In this document: piece after piece, positions 1-7,751 of the stretch
How the letters are laid out: each line of letters begins with the position of its first letter
Numbering within the stretch: position 1 is the stretch's first letter
From: Blautia sp.
GTDB lineage: Bacteria > Bacillota > Clostridia > Lachnospirales > Lachnospiraceae
Assembly: GCA_030841965.1 (NCBI GenBank)
Contig: JAUUSJ010000101.1
Span: 1-15,252 of the forward strand
Length of the DNA: 15,252 nucleotides
Reading direction: 5' to 3'
Made by a program: the position numbers and the translations under genes
The notes under the pieces: model-generated
The model's database searches: none
Seen by the model: only the letters and a program-made list of their open reading frames with translations
Told to the model about the DNA's origin: nothing

Positions 1-86
1 TTTCTGAAAATGTGCGCTTATCAGTCATGGATAAGATACAAAACTATTACGCACCTAAATTGAAAGCATATTATGCAACGCTATGA
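1..86 (+). CDS. 3' end of an unidentified small gene overlapping the zeta-toxin gene (partial)
   Basis: An open frame enters the window and reads in frame from base 3 to a TGA at 84-86, giving 28 visible residues that end in AYYATL. It overlaps the start of the next gene by 14 bp, which implies translational coupling. Epsilon/zeta and PezAT systems place the antitoxin gene directly upstream of the kinase, so this tail could belong to an antitoxin. That is inferred from position only; no antitoxin motif is visible. It could equally be an unrelated gene of the element. Confidence 0.5.
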   Translation, partial: SENVRLSVMDKIQNYYAPKLKAYYATL

Positions 87-939
87 AGTAGAAGCCATCT
101 TTGAACAAAAAAAAGATGGCTTATTTGAGGACATCAATATATCATCACAAAAGCCTATTGCTATAATCTTAGGTGGACAACCAGCTTGCGGAAAAAGCAC
201 TCTTATAAATGTTGCAAAGAAAGACCATCCTAACTTAGATTTTCTCACTGTTAATGGTGACCTTTACAGACAGTTTCACCCCAATAAGGAACTAATAAAA
301 GACCCTATTAAATACCCCATTGAAACCCAGATTTTTTCTAGCGTTTTTACAGAAAAACTAATAGAAGAAGCCATTAAACGGAAATGCAATATTATTATAG
401 AAGGAACTATGAGAAATCCAGATGTACCTTTAAAGACAGCACAAAAATTTAAAGATGCAGGATTTAGAGTTGAAGCATATATTATTGCAGCCCCCAAGGA
501 GTTTACCCAACTAGGACTTTACAACAGGTATCAAGAAGAAGTACTAAGTAAAGGACAAGGACGATTAGCCGATATTGATTCACATAACAAAGCCGTAAAT
601 GGACTAATGAAATCTGCAAATCAATTATACAGTGATAAGGCTGTAGATAAGATTTCTATCCACACCTACTTAGCGAAAGAAAGAATTAAAGATTTCAATC
701 TAGTAAATGGTGAATGGAGTTGCAAAAGTATGCCATCTATTTTTATAGATGAAAGTCGTTCAAAACAGATGAAGAATAAAGAAATACTTAACACTAACAT
801 TCAAAGAGGAAAAGAGCTTATTGAATCCGTAACGAATCCTGAAGTAAAAAAAGGAATGAAAGAAGCTCTGTCACAACTTCAATCTTCACTAGAAAAAGTT
901 CAAAGACAAGAAAAAGGATTAAAAAAAGGTTTCTTCTGA
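73..939 (+). CDS. Zeta toxin/PezT family P-loop kinase
   Basis: This 288-aa protein belongs to the zeta-toxin family. Known members phosphorylate UDP-N-acetylglucosamine or related nucleotide sugars and so block cell-wall precursor synthesis. A Walker A loop, GGQPACGKST, spans residues 34-43. Asp63 in NGDLYR fits the substrate-binding/catalytic acid, Glu110 in IIIEGT lies in the conserved core, and Arg152 in LYNRYQEE is a candidate phosphate-contacting arginine. Residues from about 230 to the end are charged and probably helical, an extension beyond the kinase core. The ATG at 73 overlaps the upstream frame by 14 bp. The gene may be one half of a toxin-antitoxin pair that stabilises the element, but many Bacteroidota elements carry zeta-like kinases whose toxicity is untested. 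The fold is secure; the biological role is inferred. Confidence 0.85.
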   Translation: MQRYEVEAIFEQKKDGLFEDINISSQKPIAIILGGQPACGKSTLINVAKKDHPNLDFLTVNGDLYRQFHPNKELIKDPIKYPIETQIFSSVFTEKLIEEAIKRKCNIIIEGTMRNPDVPLKTAQKFKDAGFRVEAYIIAAPKEFTQLGLYNRYQEEVLSKGQGRLADIDSHNKAVNGLMKSANQLYSDKAVDKISIHTYLAKERIKDFNLVNGEWSCKSMPSIFIDESRSKQMKNKEILNTNIQRGKELIESVTNPEVKKGMKEALSQLQSSLEKVQRQEKGLKKGFF

Positions 940-952
940 TTCTTCCAAAAAG

Positions 953-983
953 AGAGGACTGGCTTTTCCAATCCTCTTTTTCT
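953..983. terminator. Bidirectional intrinsic terminator between convergent genes
   Basis: AGAGGA (953-958) pairs with TCCTCT (972-977), and an inner TGG/CCA pair encloses a CTTTT loop. A T-run follows on the + strand and an A-run precedes it at 947-951, so the hairpin can end both the kinase gene (+) and the M23 gene (-). It fills the 46-bp convergent gap. Confidence 0.75.
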
Positions 984-985
984 AT

Positions 986-1651
986 TTATTTGCGTCTTAA
1001 TTCATTATCTATTTGCTGTGAAATTTGTCCTTTAACGGTTCTGATTACCTCATTAATATAATCAAGAATTGGCTTAGGGTCTATAGTTTTATCTTTGTAT
1101 TCCATTTGAAAATGTAAGTGTTCTCCTGTGCTGCGCCCGGTACTTCCACTAATGCCTATTGGTTGCCCAGCTTCAACAGCTTGTTTCGCATTTACAAGCA
1201 CACTGTATAAATGCCCATAGATAGAAGTAAAATCACCATGACGCACTTCTACATAATTGCCCAACCCTTTATTTTTTCCTGTTTTTACAACCATTCCCGG
1301 CATTATCGAATAAACATAGTCGTTGTTGCCTTTAAGGTCTATCCCTCTATGATTTGCTATTTTTCCAGTAAATGGGTCTTTTCTTTTACCATAATGGGAA
1401 GTTATCACCATTGAATCAATGGGCAAAGATAAATACCTTCTTTGCTTCCAGTATGCAAGTCGTTCTGTAGTCAAAGCATCATTGACGACAACAGCCTTTT
1501 CTTTTTCTTCTATCAATTTATTTTCTGTCGTTGCTAATACAGGTTCCGCTTTAGGAATATCCTTTTTCTGTAATACCGTATTAAACTGACAGTAGCCATT
1601 CACTGAAAAAAACAATGAATAAGTAAAAAACATGATAAATTTATTCTTCAT
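986..1651 (-). CDS. Exported M23 family (LytM/lysostaphin-type) metallopeptidase
   Basis: This is a 221-aa zinc metallopeptidase predicted to cut peptidoglycan cross-bridges. I chose the ATG at 1651. The frame extends to a TTG at 1678, but the ATG start gives a clean signal peptide (KNK, then a hydrophobic stretch through about residue 20). The M23 domain runs from about residue 80 to 200. Zinc ligands are visible: His101 and Asp105 in NHRGIDL, and His180 in the HLH motif, with His178 the catalytic partner. A further His147 lies in YGHL. The linker at 25-70 is charged. Conjugative elements often carry wall hydrolases that open peptidoglycan for the secretion channel, which would suit this location. 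It could also be a general envelope gene carried as cargo. It is divergent from the 1692 operon and convergent with the zeta kinase. Confidence 0.88.
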   Translation of the reverse strand: MKNKFIMFFTYSLFFSVNGYCQFNTVLQKKDIPKAEPVLATTENKLIEEKEKAVVVNDALTTERLAYWKQRRYLSLPIDSMVITSHYGKRKDPFTGKIANHRGIDLKGNNDYVYSIMPGMVVKTGKNKGLGNYVEVRHGDFTSIYGHLYSVLVNAKQAVEAGQPIGISGSTGRSTGEHLHFQMEYKDKTIDPKPILDYINEVIRTVKGQISQQIDNELRRK

Positions 1652-1665
1652 ATTGATATTTTTAT

Positions 1666-1673
1666 TACTTTTG
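1666..1673 (+). promoter_or_regulatory. Candidate -7 box for the operon starting at 1692
   Basis: TACTTTTG is an exact TAnnTTTG match 18 nt before the ATG at 1692, predicting a start near 1680 and a very short leader. No good TTTG lies 19-21 nt upstream, so this promoter may be weak or activator-dependent. It lies inside the leader of the divergent M23 gene. Confidence 0.4.
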
Positions 1674-1675
1674 GG

Positions 1676-1706
1676 CAAAAATATACATTACATGGATAAA
1701 AAGCAA
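1676..1706 (-). promoter_or_regulatory. Bacteroides-type promoter of the M23 gene
   Basis: On the minus strand TATTTTTG (1683-1676) matches the TAnnTTTG -7 box, with TTG (1706-1704) 20 nt upstream, the spacing expected for the Bacteroides primary sigma factor. Transcription would begin near 1669, giving a leader of about 18 nt. Confidence 0.6.
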
Positions 1707-2411
1707 GCTATTTTTAATGAAAATGATATTCCATATAAAGAATTAGAACTAATAGGAATATCAAAAAAACAGATATGGTCTTTGGATAAGGCAAATATCA
1801 CAGCTCTATTATCTGGAAAGAGAACCAGTTTACTAGACCTTTCTTTTCACGATAATAATGGAGAAGAAATAAGTATGAAAGGAAAAATAAGTTTGTACTG
1901 GAAAGATAGCAACAATGCTGGCGTTAAAGTTCATCCAGTCAGACCAGAAATAATGAATGATATAAACCTTAAACCAAAGGAGTTAGAACGACTTCAAGAT
2001 AACGAGATAATAACAAAAACTATTAACAATGAAAAATATCTCGTACAATTAGACCCTGAAACAAACGAATTGCTTAAAACAAAAATCAAAAGTATTTCAA
2101 TACCTTCAAACATAAAAGGTGTTGAGCTGGATAAGCAACAAAAGGAAACTCTAAAATCAGGTAAGGAATTAATTTTGAATGTTGACAAAGAAAAAATTGC
2201 CATAAGATTAGATTTAAATAATCCAAGAGGAATAAAATTCCTAGACTTCGAGCAGAAACAGAAAATAGCTTATGACCGGCATAACCCACAAATTATAGGA
2301 ACTATTCATACTGATAAAAACAGAAATGAATATATAGAATACATGAAAGGACAAAAAACAACACTTGGAAATGAATCGCAATCTAAAGTAGAACATAAAT
2401 TCAAATTATAA
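1692..2411 (+). CDS. DUF4099/DUF3945 domain protein (short paralogue)
   Basis: This 239-aa protein belongs to a Bacteroidota mobile-element family of unknown function. I start it at the ATG at 1692; the frame extends to 1632, but the extra 20 residues would be read through the opposing gene's signal-peptide region and probable promoter. Residues 8-52 (IPYKELELIGI, then SGKRTSLLDLSF) match the DUF4099 pattern. Residues 70-85 include the VHPVRPEI motif, and 92-185 form a DUF3945-type repeat (YLVQLDPETNELL, ending RLDLNNPRGIKF). Residues 195-220 carry YDRHNPQ and TDKNRNEY, which recur in the family. No catalytic residues or membrane segment are visible. The next gene is a paralogue starting one base after the stop. 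A DNA-processing or transfer role is inferred only from the company it keeps. Confidence 0.8.
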   Translation: MDKKQAIFNENDIPYKELELIGISKKQIWSLDKANITALLSGKRTSLLDLSFHDNNGEEISMKGKISLYWKDSNNAGVKVHPVRPEIMNDINLKPKELERLQDNEIITKTINNEKYLVQLDPETNELLKTKIKSISIPSNIKGVELDKQQKETLKSGKELILNVDKEKIAIRLDLNNPRGIKFLDFEQKQKIAYDRHNPQIIGTIHTDKNRNEYIEYMKGQKTTLGNESQSKVEHKFKL

Positions 2412-2412
2412 A

Positions 2413-3972
2413 ATGGAAGAAAAGAAAAAATTTGAAGCTTTGCAATATAGTTATGAAAATGCCGGACAATTCCGAGCAATAGCAGCAATTCTTGGATATT
2501 CAGAAGAATATCGGAATGGTGATATTACCTTTTCCAAAGGTAATGAAACATATACTTATCCACTGAATACACTTAAACTTGGCAATTTAGGAGATAATAG
2601 AGAATCTTTATTAGAGCAATCTAAAGAAAGAATAATCAGTTTCTTTGATAAAGAACAAGCTAGCAATAATTTCCAAGAATATAGCCAATATTTACGAGAA
2701 AACCATAATGTTGCAATTATAAAATGGGATGATATAAAACAAGGTACTAACAAGAATGAAGGATATAAAGACGGATTTACAGTCATTGACCTTGAAAATA
2801 AAATTGCATATAAAGGAGAAGACCTTTATCGATATGCTTATGAACAAAACCAAACCCTAGATGGTAAAGGTTCATATGTTGATATAGACTGGAACAAGTT
2901 TAATGAAGTAGGAGTTAAACCGGAAAATTTAAGCCCCGAAGATATTGCAAACATCAAAAATGGGAAAAAAACAGGTATGCTAAATTTTTCCATTGAAGAT
3001 ACTCCCGGTAATAGAACACTTCTAGACAATGAAAAAGTGTCTTATAAAACAGAAAATGGAAAACTCCATTTTGAGGGGAAAGCAACAACTCTTAAATATA
3101 TAACAGCCGAGAATACACCTGAAAATAAATCTAAATTAAAAACCAACGAAATTGATTTCAAAGAAGAAGGTAAACGCATCAAAATTGATGGTATCAATGC
3201 TAGAAAACTAGCAATCGCAGCTATTACAGTAGTTTACCCAATCGCTGGGATTGCTATCTTGCTCATTCCTAAACGACAAGAAATAAAAAATGATTTATCC
3301 TTTACTAAGGATGAAATAAAAGCCCTAAAAGCTGATAATGTCGTAGTAAAGACTAATTCAAAAGGAGAAAGAACATTGCACCAACGTGACAAAGATACTA
3401 ATGAGATAGTATCAATAAAAGCAAAAGACATTCATATTCCCCAAAAACTTGGAGGAATAGAGCTTACTCCTATGCAGCAAGAAAATCTCAAAAATGGAAA
3501 AGAAATTACCATTGTAAACGAGGAACTAAACAAAGTTGCAAAAGTAAAACTAGATTTGAATGCCAGAAATGGATTATCAATCAAAGATGCAAATACTATA
3601 GAAATTAAAGCGACTGAAAAGAAAGAACAAACAATAGGGAAAGAAAGATATATATCTGATAAAGAAAGATTAGAGTTTGTAGCCCAAAAAGGAGCTAAAG
3701 GGATTGATGAAATTTTTAAAGATAAACCCACCGAAATGGCTGCCTTTTTAGAGAAACATAAACTTTCTAAAGATTATGCTTCTTACAAGGAAGTAGAAAA
3801 AACATATTCCAGCTCTAGGGAAGCTACTAAACAAACTGTCGGAGAACAAATATCTACCCAAATGGATAAAATAGATAGTTCTATTAAAGCAACAGCGAAG
3901 CAAGAAGCATCTATTCTCGGATATGGTAGAACCTACGGAAAAAATAATGATACTCCAACAATGAAACTATAA
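2413..3972 (+). CDS. DUF4099/DUF3945-type protein with one hydrophobic segment (long paralogue)
   Basis: This 519-aa protein aligns by eye with its upstream neighbour in two blocks. Residues 158-195 (IDWNKFNEVGV, then NGKKTGMLNFSI) match the neighbour's DUF4099-like start. Residues 296-392 (FTKDEIKALKADNVV, then VKLDLNARNGLSI) match its DUF3945 repeat. It adds an N-terminal region at 1-150 with no motif I recognise, a strongly hydrophobic segment at about 266-286 (AIAAITVVYPIAGIAILLIP), and a C-terminal block at 410-460 (GAKGIDEIFKDKP, LSKDYASYKEV) seen in other DUF3945 proteins. The hydrophobic segment suggests membrane attachment or a buried hairpin. Gaps are 1 nt upstream and 4 nt downstream. 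The function is unknown. Confidence 0.8.
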   Translation: MEEKKKFEALQYSYENAGQFRAIAAILGYSEEYRNGDITFSKGNETYTYPLNTLKLGNLGDNRESLLEQSKERIISFFDKEQASNNFQEYSQYLRENHNVAIIKWDDIKQGTNKNEGYKDGFTVIDLENKIAYKGEDLYRYAYEQNQTLDGKGSYVDIDWNKFNEVGVKPENLSPEDIANIKNGKKTGMLNFSIEDTPGNRTLLDNEKVSYKTENGKLHFEGKATTLKYITAENTPENKSKLKTNEIDFKEEGKRIKIDGINARKLAIAAITVVYPIAGIAILLIPKRQEIKNDLSFTKDEIKALKADNVVVKTNSKGERTLHQRDKDTNEIVSIKAKDIHIPQKLGGIELTPMQQENLKNGKEITIVNEELNKVAKVKLDLNARNGLSIKDANTIEIKATEKKEQTIGKERYISDKERLEFVAQKGAKGIDEIFKDKPTEMAAFLEKHKLSKDYASYKEVEKTYSSSREATKQTVGEQISTQMDKIDSSIKATAKQEASILGYGRTYGKNNDTPTMKL

Positions 3973-3976
3973 TATT

Positions 3977-5086
3977 ATGCTAACATTTGACGATTATAAG
4001 GCTAAAATATCCATCATTCAAATACTTGAAGATTTAGGATATAAACAAGACATTAGCAAAGGAAAGGTTTCGCCTGTTTTTAAACTGACAGACGGAGCAG
4101 GTAACAAGTTGGATGAAATCATCATCAAGAATCCTCATAGTGTACAAGAACACTACTATGATAGGAATTATAAAGGTGGAGATTTAATTCAGTTCATCAA
4201 AAATCATATTAACGACTTCCCACAATTCCAACATCAAAATACATTTGTGCGAATCAATATGATTTTAGGACATTACGCAAATGAGCCTTATAGTCCTAAA
4301 TATGAAGCATTCAAAGTTGTAAAAGCAGAAAACAAATCTTTTGACAGAGATAGATATAAAGAATTTCCTACTACACTCGCTGATTTAAGATTTCTCACAA
4401 ATGAAAGAAATATAAATCATCAAGTCGTAGAAAAGTTTCTACCATTTATCACAAGGGTTAAAGACTTACAAGGAAACGGCAATTATTATAATATAGGTTT
4501 TCCCTATATTAATCCAAAAGATAAAGACAACAAAGTAACAAATTACGAATTAAGAAACTATGGATTCAAAGGAATGGCTGCCGGAGGTGATAAAAGTAAC
4601 TCGCTTTGGATTGCTGATTTTTGCCCACACCCCCAAATGGCAAAACATATATACTTTGCAGAATCCGCTTTAGATGCTATGAGCTTCTATCAGCTCAATG
4701 CTAACAAAATCAAATTAGAAGAAAGTGTTTTTTGTAGTGTAGGAGGGTACATTTCAGTTAATCAAATAAAAAACACTTTATTGCGATACCCACAAGCTAA
4801 AGTACATACCTGTTTTGATAATGATTTAAACGGTAATTTGTATGACATTAAAGTGTCTGGAATCATTAGTAATACAGAAATGACAATAAAAGAAAATAAA
4901 GATGATGTGCTGTTTAAAACTAAGGGTAGAGAATTCACTATTAACAAAAATGACGTTTCACTAGAAAGTTTTAGGGAAAAAAGCAAAATAATAGCTCCTA
5001 TGATTTCTCATAAAGCAGAAAAAGCAAAAGATTTCAATGAAATTCTAATGAAACAACATGAACAAAAAAAAAGTATTAAGTTATGA
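3977..5086 (+). CDS. DUF3991/Toprim domain protein, primase-like
   Basis: This 369-aa protein resembles DUF3991-Toprim proteins common on Bacteroidota mobile elements. The N-terminal half (1-140) contains the primase-like phrase YKGGDLIQFI (65-74). A Toprim fold occupies about 222-300. The catalytic glutamate is Glu229 in FAESALDAM, and the DxD pair is Asp281 and Asp283 in CFDNDLNG. These bind Mg2+ in primases and topoisomerases. No CHC2 zinc finger and no helicase domain are present, so if it primes DNA it must be a minimal enzyme or rely on partners. A role in converting transferred single strands to duplex is plausible. The stop overlaps the next start (ATGA, 5083-5086). Confidence 0.82.
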   Translation: MLTFDDYKAKISIIQILEDLGYKQDISKGKVSPVFKLTDGAGNKLDEIIIKNPHSVQEHYYDRNYKGGDLIQFIKNHINDFPQFQHQNTFVRINMILGHYANEPYSPKYEAFKVVKAENKSFDRDRYKEFPTTLADLRFLTNERNINHQVVEKFLPFITRVKDLQGNGNYYNIGFPYINPKDKDNKVTNYELRNYGFKGMAAGGDKSNSLWIADFCPHPQMAKHIYFAESALDAMSFYQLNANKIKLEESVFCSVGGYISVNQIKNTLLRYPQAKVHTCFDNDLNGNLYDIKVSGIISNTEMTIKENKDDVLFKTKGREFTINKNDVSLESFREKSKIIAPMISHKAEKAKDFNEILMKQHEQKKSIKL

Positions 5087-5586
5087 ATGATGGAACAAAC
5101 ATAGCTTCTGATGATATTATATTAAAGCCTAAATTCCGATATTGGTTAATGAAGAATTTCCTTTTAATCACATTAGCGATTTTCGTATTCATTTTTAGTA
5201 AATATATAAGAGAACATGAATTATTAAAATTTATCAGTGGAACGATATTAGTATTGTTGATATTTATAATTTTCTACAGATATATTTCAATGTTACTTTG
5301 TACAAAATGGATTATAACTAGAGAGCAAATAAAAATATATCAAGGAGTGCTTTCAAAAAGGATTAACTACATAGAATTATATCGGGTATATGATTATGAA
5401 GAAAAGCAAAGTTTTATCCAGTCTTTAATAAACAACACCAATATCTACATTTATTCTGGCGATAAATCAACACCAGAACTACTGATGAATGGTCTTAAAG
5501 CTAATAGTGATATAATTCAAACCATCAGAAATAGAGTAGAAGAACAAAAAAAGAAAAAAGGAATATATGAATTTACAAACAGATAA
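5083..5586 (+). CDS. Membrane protein with bacterial PH (bPH2/YdbS-like) domain
   Basis: This is a 167-aa protein with two hydrophobic segments at about 24-40 and 50-66, followed by a bPH2-like domain from about 73 to 155. The domain signature is visible: WIITREQIKIYQG, IELYRVYDYE, then IYIYSGDKSTPELLMNGL. YdbS-like proteins are inner-membrane proteins of poorly known function. It is translationally coupled to the Toprim gene through ATGA and followed 4 nt later by an exported protein. Its place in a transfer operon suggests an accessory membrane role, but nothing in the sequence proves this. Confidence 0.8.
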   Translation: MNDGTNIASDDIILKPKFRYWLMKNFLLITLAIFVFIFSKYIREHELLKFISGTILVLLIFIIFYRYISMLLCTKWIITREQIKIYQGVLSKRINYIELYRVYDYEEKQSFIQSLINNTNIYIYSGDKSTPELLMNGLKANSDIIQTIRNRVEEQKKKKGIYEFTNR

Positions 5587-5590
5587 TGAT

Positions 5591-6274
5591 ATGAAAAGAG
5601 TGCTTTTATTTTTTTCCCTAATGTTACTGTTAGGCAACATAAAAGGACTAGCACAATCTATTGTCATTGACCCGGTAATGATTGGAACATTGGTTTATTC
5701 CCATCAGGAGCAACAAGGTGTATTGAAAGACATACAAAGTGAGGAAACAAAAATCCGCAACTTTCAAATTTTAATCCAACAAAAAATGAATCAAATTCAA
5801 TCCTTACAGGAGAAGACATACAACTATCTTTCTACAGTTAATGCAGTTGTGAAAAATGGAAAAGATATTATTTATGCTTCAACCTTAGCTAGAGACATAG
5901 CTAAATACCAATCCGAAGCAGCTAAATATGCAGTTGGAGACCCTAAATTATTAACCATAATTGCAAAAACAGAGTATGAGCTTATCAGTCGAAGTGTAGA
6001 TTTAATGATATACATAAACAATATAGCATTGCAAGGCGGTGAAAAAAATCTTATGGATAATAAGCAAAGGATAGATTTATGTATTCATGTGGTCAATGAA
6101 CTTAGACGAATGCGAGGACTTGCATACGCTGTATGCCGACAAATGAAATCCGCTAAAAGGGCTGGAGTACTAAAAACACTTGTACCCGGACAATTTAAAT
6201 ATGTAAATAGTGGGAAACAAAAAGTAGATAATATTTTAAACGGTATTAAATGGATTAGTAAAGGAGGATATTAA
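5591..6274 (+). CDS. Exported coiled-coil protein, candidate VirB5/TrbJ-like conjugation component
   Basis: The ATG at 5591 gives a 227-aa protein with a good signal peptide (MKRVLLFF, hydrophobic core, GLAQ before the likely cleavage site). An in-frame ATG at 5567 would bury the signal behind eight polar residues and overlap the previous gene, so I rejected it. The mature protein begins VIDPVMIGTLV, then has a long helical region from about 40 to 90 (HQEQQGVLKDIQSEETKIRNF) and further helices. A periplasmic, mostly helical protein starting with a VxDP motif resembles the VirB5/TrbJ class and Bacteroidota DUF4141-type transfer proteins. No defining motif makes this certain. An unusually good Shine-Dalgarno for the next gene lies inside its last codons. 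Confidence 0.6.
   Translation: MKRVLLFFSLMLLLGNIKGLAQSIVIDPVMIGTLVYSHQEQQGVLKDIQSEETKIRNFQILIQQKMNQIQSLQEKTYNYLSTVNAVVKNGKDIIYASTLARDIAKYQSEAAKYAVGDPKLLTIIAKTEYELISRSVDLMIYINNIALQGGEKNLMDNKQRIDLCIHVVNELRRMRGLAYAVCRQMKSAKRAGVLKTLVPGQFKYVNSGKQKVDNILNGIKWISKGGY
6261..6267 (+). promoter_or_regulatory. Strong Shine-Dalgarno sequence for the zinc-ribbon gene
   Basis: AAGGAGG lies 7 nt before the ATG at 6275, inside the last codons of the upstream gene. Bacteroidota genes rarely use such a site, and other starts in this window lack one. It fixes the start at 6275 and may raise translation of this gene within the operon. It could also be chance, since GGAGG here encodes a Gly-Gly pair. Confidence 0.5.
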
Positions 6275-7111
6275 ATGGATAATGATACAATCAAAGATTT
6301 AGGCTTATGCCCTATTTGCCAGAAAGGACACATAATGAAAGGCAGTTTAGGATATTCCTGTAATTACTTCAAAAACATGAATGACAAATGTACATTTAAT
6401 ATTTATCATTCATATTGGGGAAAAGAGATTACAGAAGAAATAGCCAGGCAATTAATAACAACAGGGAAAACAGATATATTTCATGACTTCCATAATAAAA
6501 AAGGAGTTCCTTTTTCTGCATATCTGACTATCGAAAATGGAATCGTTATTCCTTCTTTCGTAAATGAAGTATTAGAAACTCCGTGTCCTGTGTGTGGTAG
6601 AGAAATTGAAATTTTACTAAATGGATATGCTTGTAAAGGGTATTCACAAAAGGACAAGGACAACAACAGAGTTTGTAACCTCTATATACCCAAAACTATT
6701 GCACAAAGAGAAATACCATTGGAAGCAGCAGAAATACTTGCTAGAGGAAAAAAAACACCGTTTATGACTGGATTTAAATCAAGAGAAGGAAATGATTTTT
6801 CTTCACGGCTGGTTCTAACAGAGAACTTAGATATTTCTTTTGACAATACATTGTGTAAGTGTCCTAAGTGTGGAGGAAACTTATATATAAACAAAAAAGC
6901 CTATAATTGTTCCAACTATAGAAATGAAGCCATAAAATGTGATTTTGTCATTTGGCGTGAAATGTCAGGACGTTCTATAACTCCCGAAGAAGCAATAGAA
7001 CTTTGCGAGAAAAAAGAAACACCTGTGTTAACTGGATTTCATGATAAAAACGGGCAACCGATGGAAAGAAAGCTTGTACTGAACGATGATTTTAAAATAA
7101 AACTAATATGA
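6275..7111 (+). CDS. Free-standing topoisomerase I/III-type C-terminal zinc-ribbon repeat protein
   Basis: This 278-aa protein is made of three similar units of about 90 residues. Each has a four-cysteine zinc ribbon followed by a topoisomerase C-terminal repeat of the type GKEITEEIARQL, TGKT, then F-KG and a beta strand. Zinc ligands are Cys12/15/29/39, Cys104/107/120/134 and Cys196/199/212/222. Such tails occur at the C terminus of type IA topoisomerases, where they bind single-stranded DNA. Here there is no Toprim or catalytic tyrosine domain; the protein starts cleanly at its own ATG right after the previous stop. It is therefore probably a stand-alone ssDNA-binding or adaptor protein rather than a truncation. 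The Toprim protein two genes upstream could be a partner; that is inference. Confidence 0.8.
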   Translation: MDNDTIKDLGLCPICQKGHIMKGSLGYSCNYFKNMNDKCTFNIYHSYWGKEITEEIARQLITTGKTDIFHDFHNKKGVPFSAYLTIENGIVIPSFVNEVLETPCPVCGREIEILLNGYACKGYSQKDKDNNRVCNLYIPKTIAQREIPLEAAEILARGKKTPFMTGFKSREGNDFSSRLVLTENLDISFDNTLCKCPKCGGNLYINKKAYNCSNYRNEAIKCDFVIWREMSGRSITPEEAIELCEKKETPVLTGFHDKNGQPMERKLVLNDDFKIKLI

Positions 7112-7461
7112 AAATAGAATTTATAATTTATAGCCATTTTTTTAAAGAGAGAGGAATGAAGGTAAAGGGTGATTGGAATTTTCCGCATCTTCCAAGGATA
7201 GGCGAAGAAATTTCACCTCACATTATAATGTTTCAGAATGAATTTACCTATCAAAATTTATTAGAATATCTAACAGATGAAGCTAAAAGTGATTTTAATA
7301 AATTCAATGATGGTGAGGATGATTTAGAAGGAAATTTTAAAGCATGGGTATATGATGTTATCTGTGAGGTCAATATAGTTGAATCAATACATTATAGACC
7401 AGATACAGAAGACTATACCCAAATTATTCCTGAAATTTGTTTAAGTGATTTAAGTAATTAA
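7108..7461 (+). CDS. Hypothetical protein with LPRIGE motif
   Basis: This 117-aa acidic protein has no family I can name. It starts by ATGA overlap with the zinc-ribbon gene. The N terminus looks like beta strands, followed by FPHLPRIGEEIS at about residues 26-37. The same pattern, VVPRVGEKIYL, appears at a similar place in the small gene at 7748, so the two are probably related. The centre (residues 55-80) is rich in Asp and Glu, and the end again looks beta-rich. It contains no signal peptide or membrane segment. It sits just before the HU-like gene. Confidence 0.7.
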   Translation: MKIEFIIYSHFFKERGMKVKGDWNFPHLPRIGEEISPHIIMFQNEFTYQNLLEYLTDEAKSDFNKFNDGEDDLEGNFKAWVYDVICEVNIVESIHYRPDTEDYTQIIPEICLSDLSN

Positions 7462-7472
7462 ATATTATTGAT

Positions 7473-7751
7473 ATGCAAATGAATAAGACTGATTTAATCA
7501 AAATGGTTGCTGAAAAGGCAAATAAACCAACAAAAGAAGTAGCAGAAATAATTGATAGTTTTTTCAAAGAATTATCTCAAAATCTAAGAGAAAAAGATGT
7601 TTCTATAAAAGATTTTGGTACTTTCAAAAAGATTATTCAGCCAGCTCGGATAGCTAGAAATCCGGCAACTGGAGAACCTGTAGAAGTTCCAGAAAAGGAA
7701 GTTGTTAAATTTAAGCCGTCCAAAAATATACTAAACATGAAATGGCTATGA
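7473..7751 (+). CDS. HU family DNA-binding protein
   Basis: This 92-aa protein has the whole HU/IHF fold. The dimerisation helices are at the N terminus (KTDLIKMVAEKA, then EVAEIIDSFF). The core strand DFGTFKKI is followed by the DNA-binding arm ARNPATGEPVEVPEKEV, with the intercalating proline in RNP, and the terminal FKPSKNIL. Two starts are possible: ATG at 7473, or 7479 (MNKTDL), which fits the family's usual start better. HU-type proteins bend DNA and assist replication, recombination and relaxosome assembly. An element-borne copy could serve the element's own DNA or act on host nucleoid structure. It lies between two small related hypothetical genes. Confidence 0.93.
   Translation: MQMNKTDLIKMVAEKANKPTKEVAEIIDSFFKELSQNLREKDVSIKDFGTFKKIIQPARIARNPATGEPVEVPEKEVVKFKPSKNILNMKWL

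Noticed and set aside
3432..3731. 99-aa minus-strand frame inside the long DUF3945 gene
   Set aside because: Its hydrophobic serine/phenylalanine-rich protein is the usual antisense shadow of a lysine- and glutamate-rich gene.
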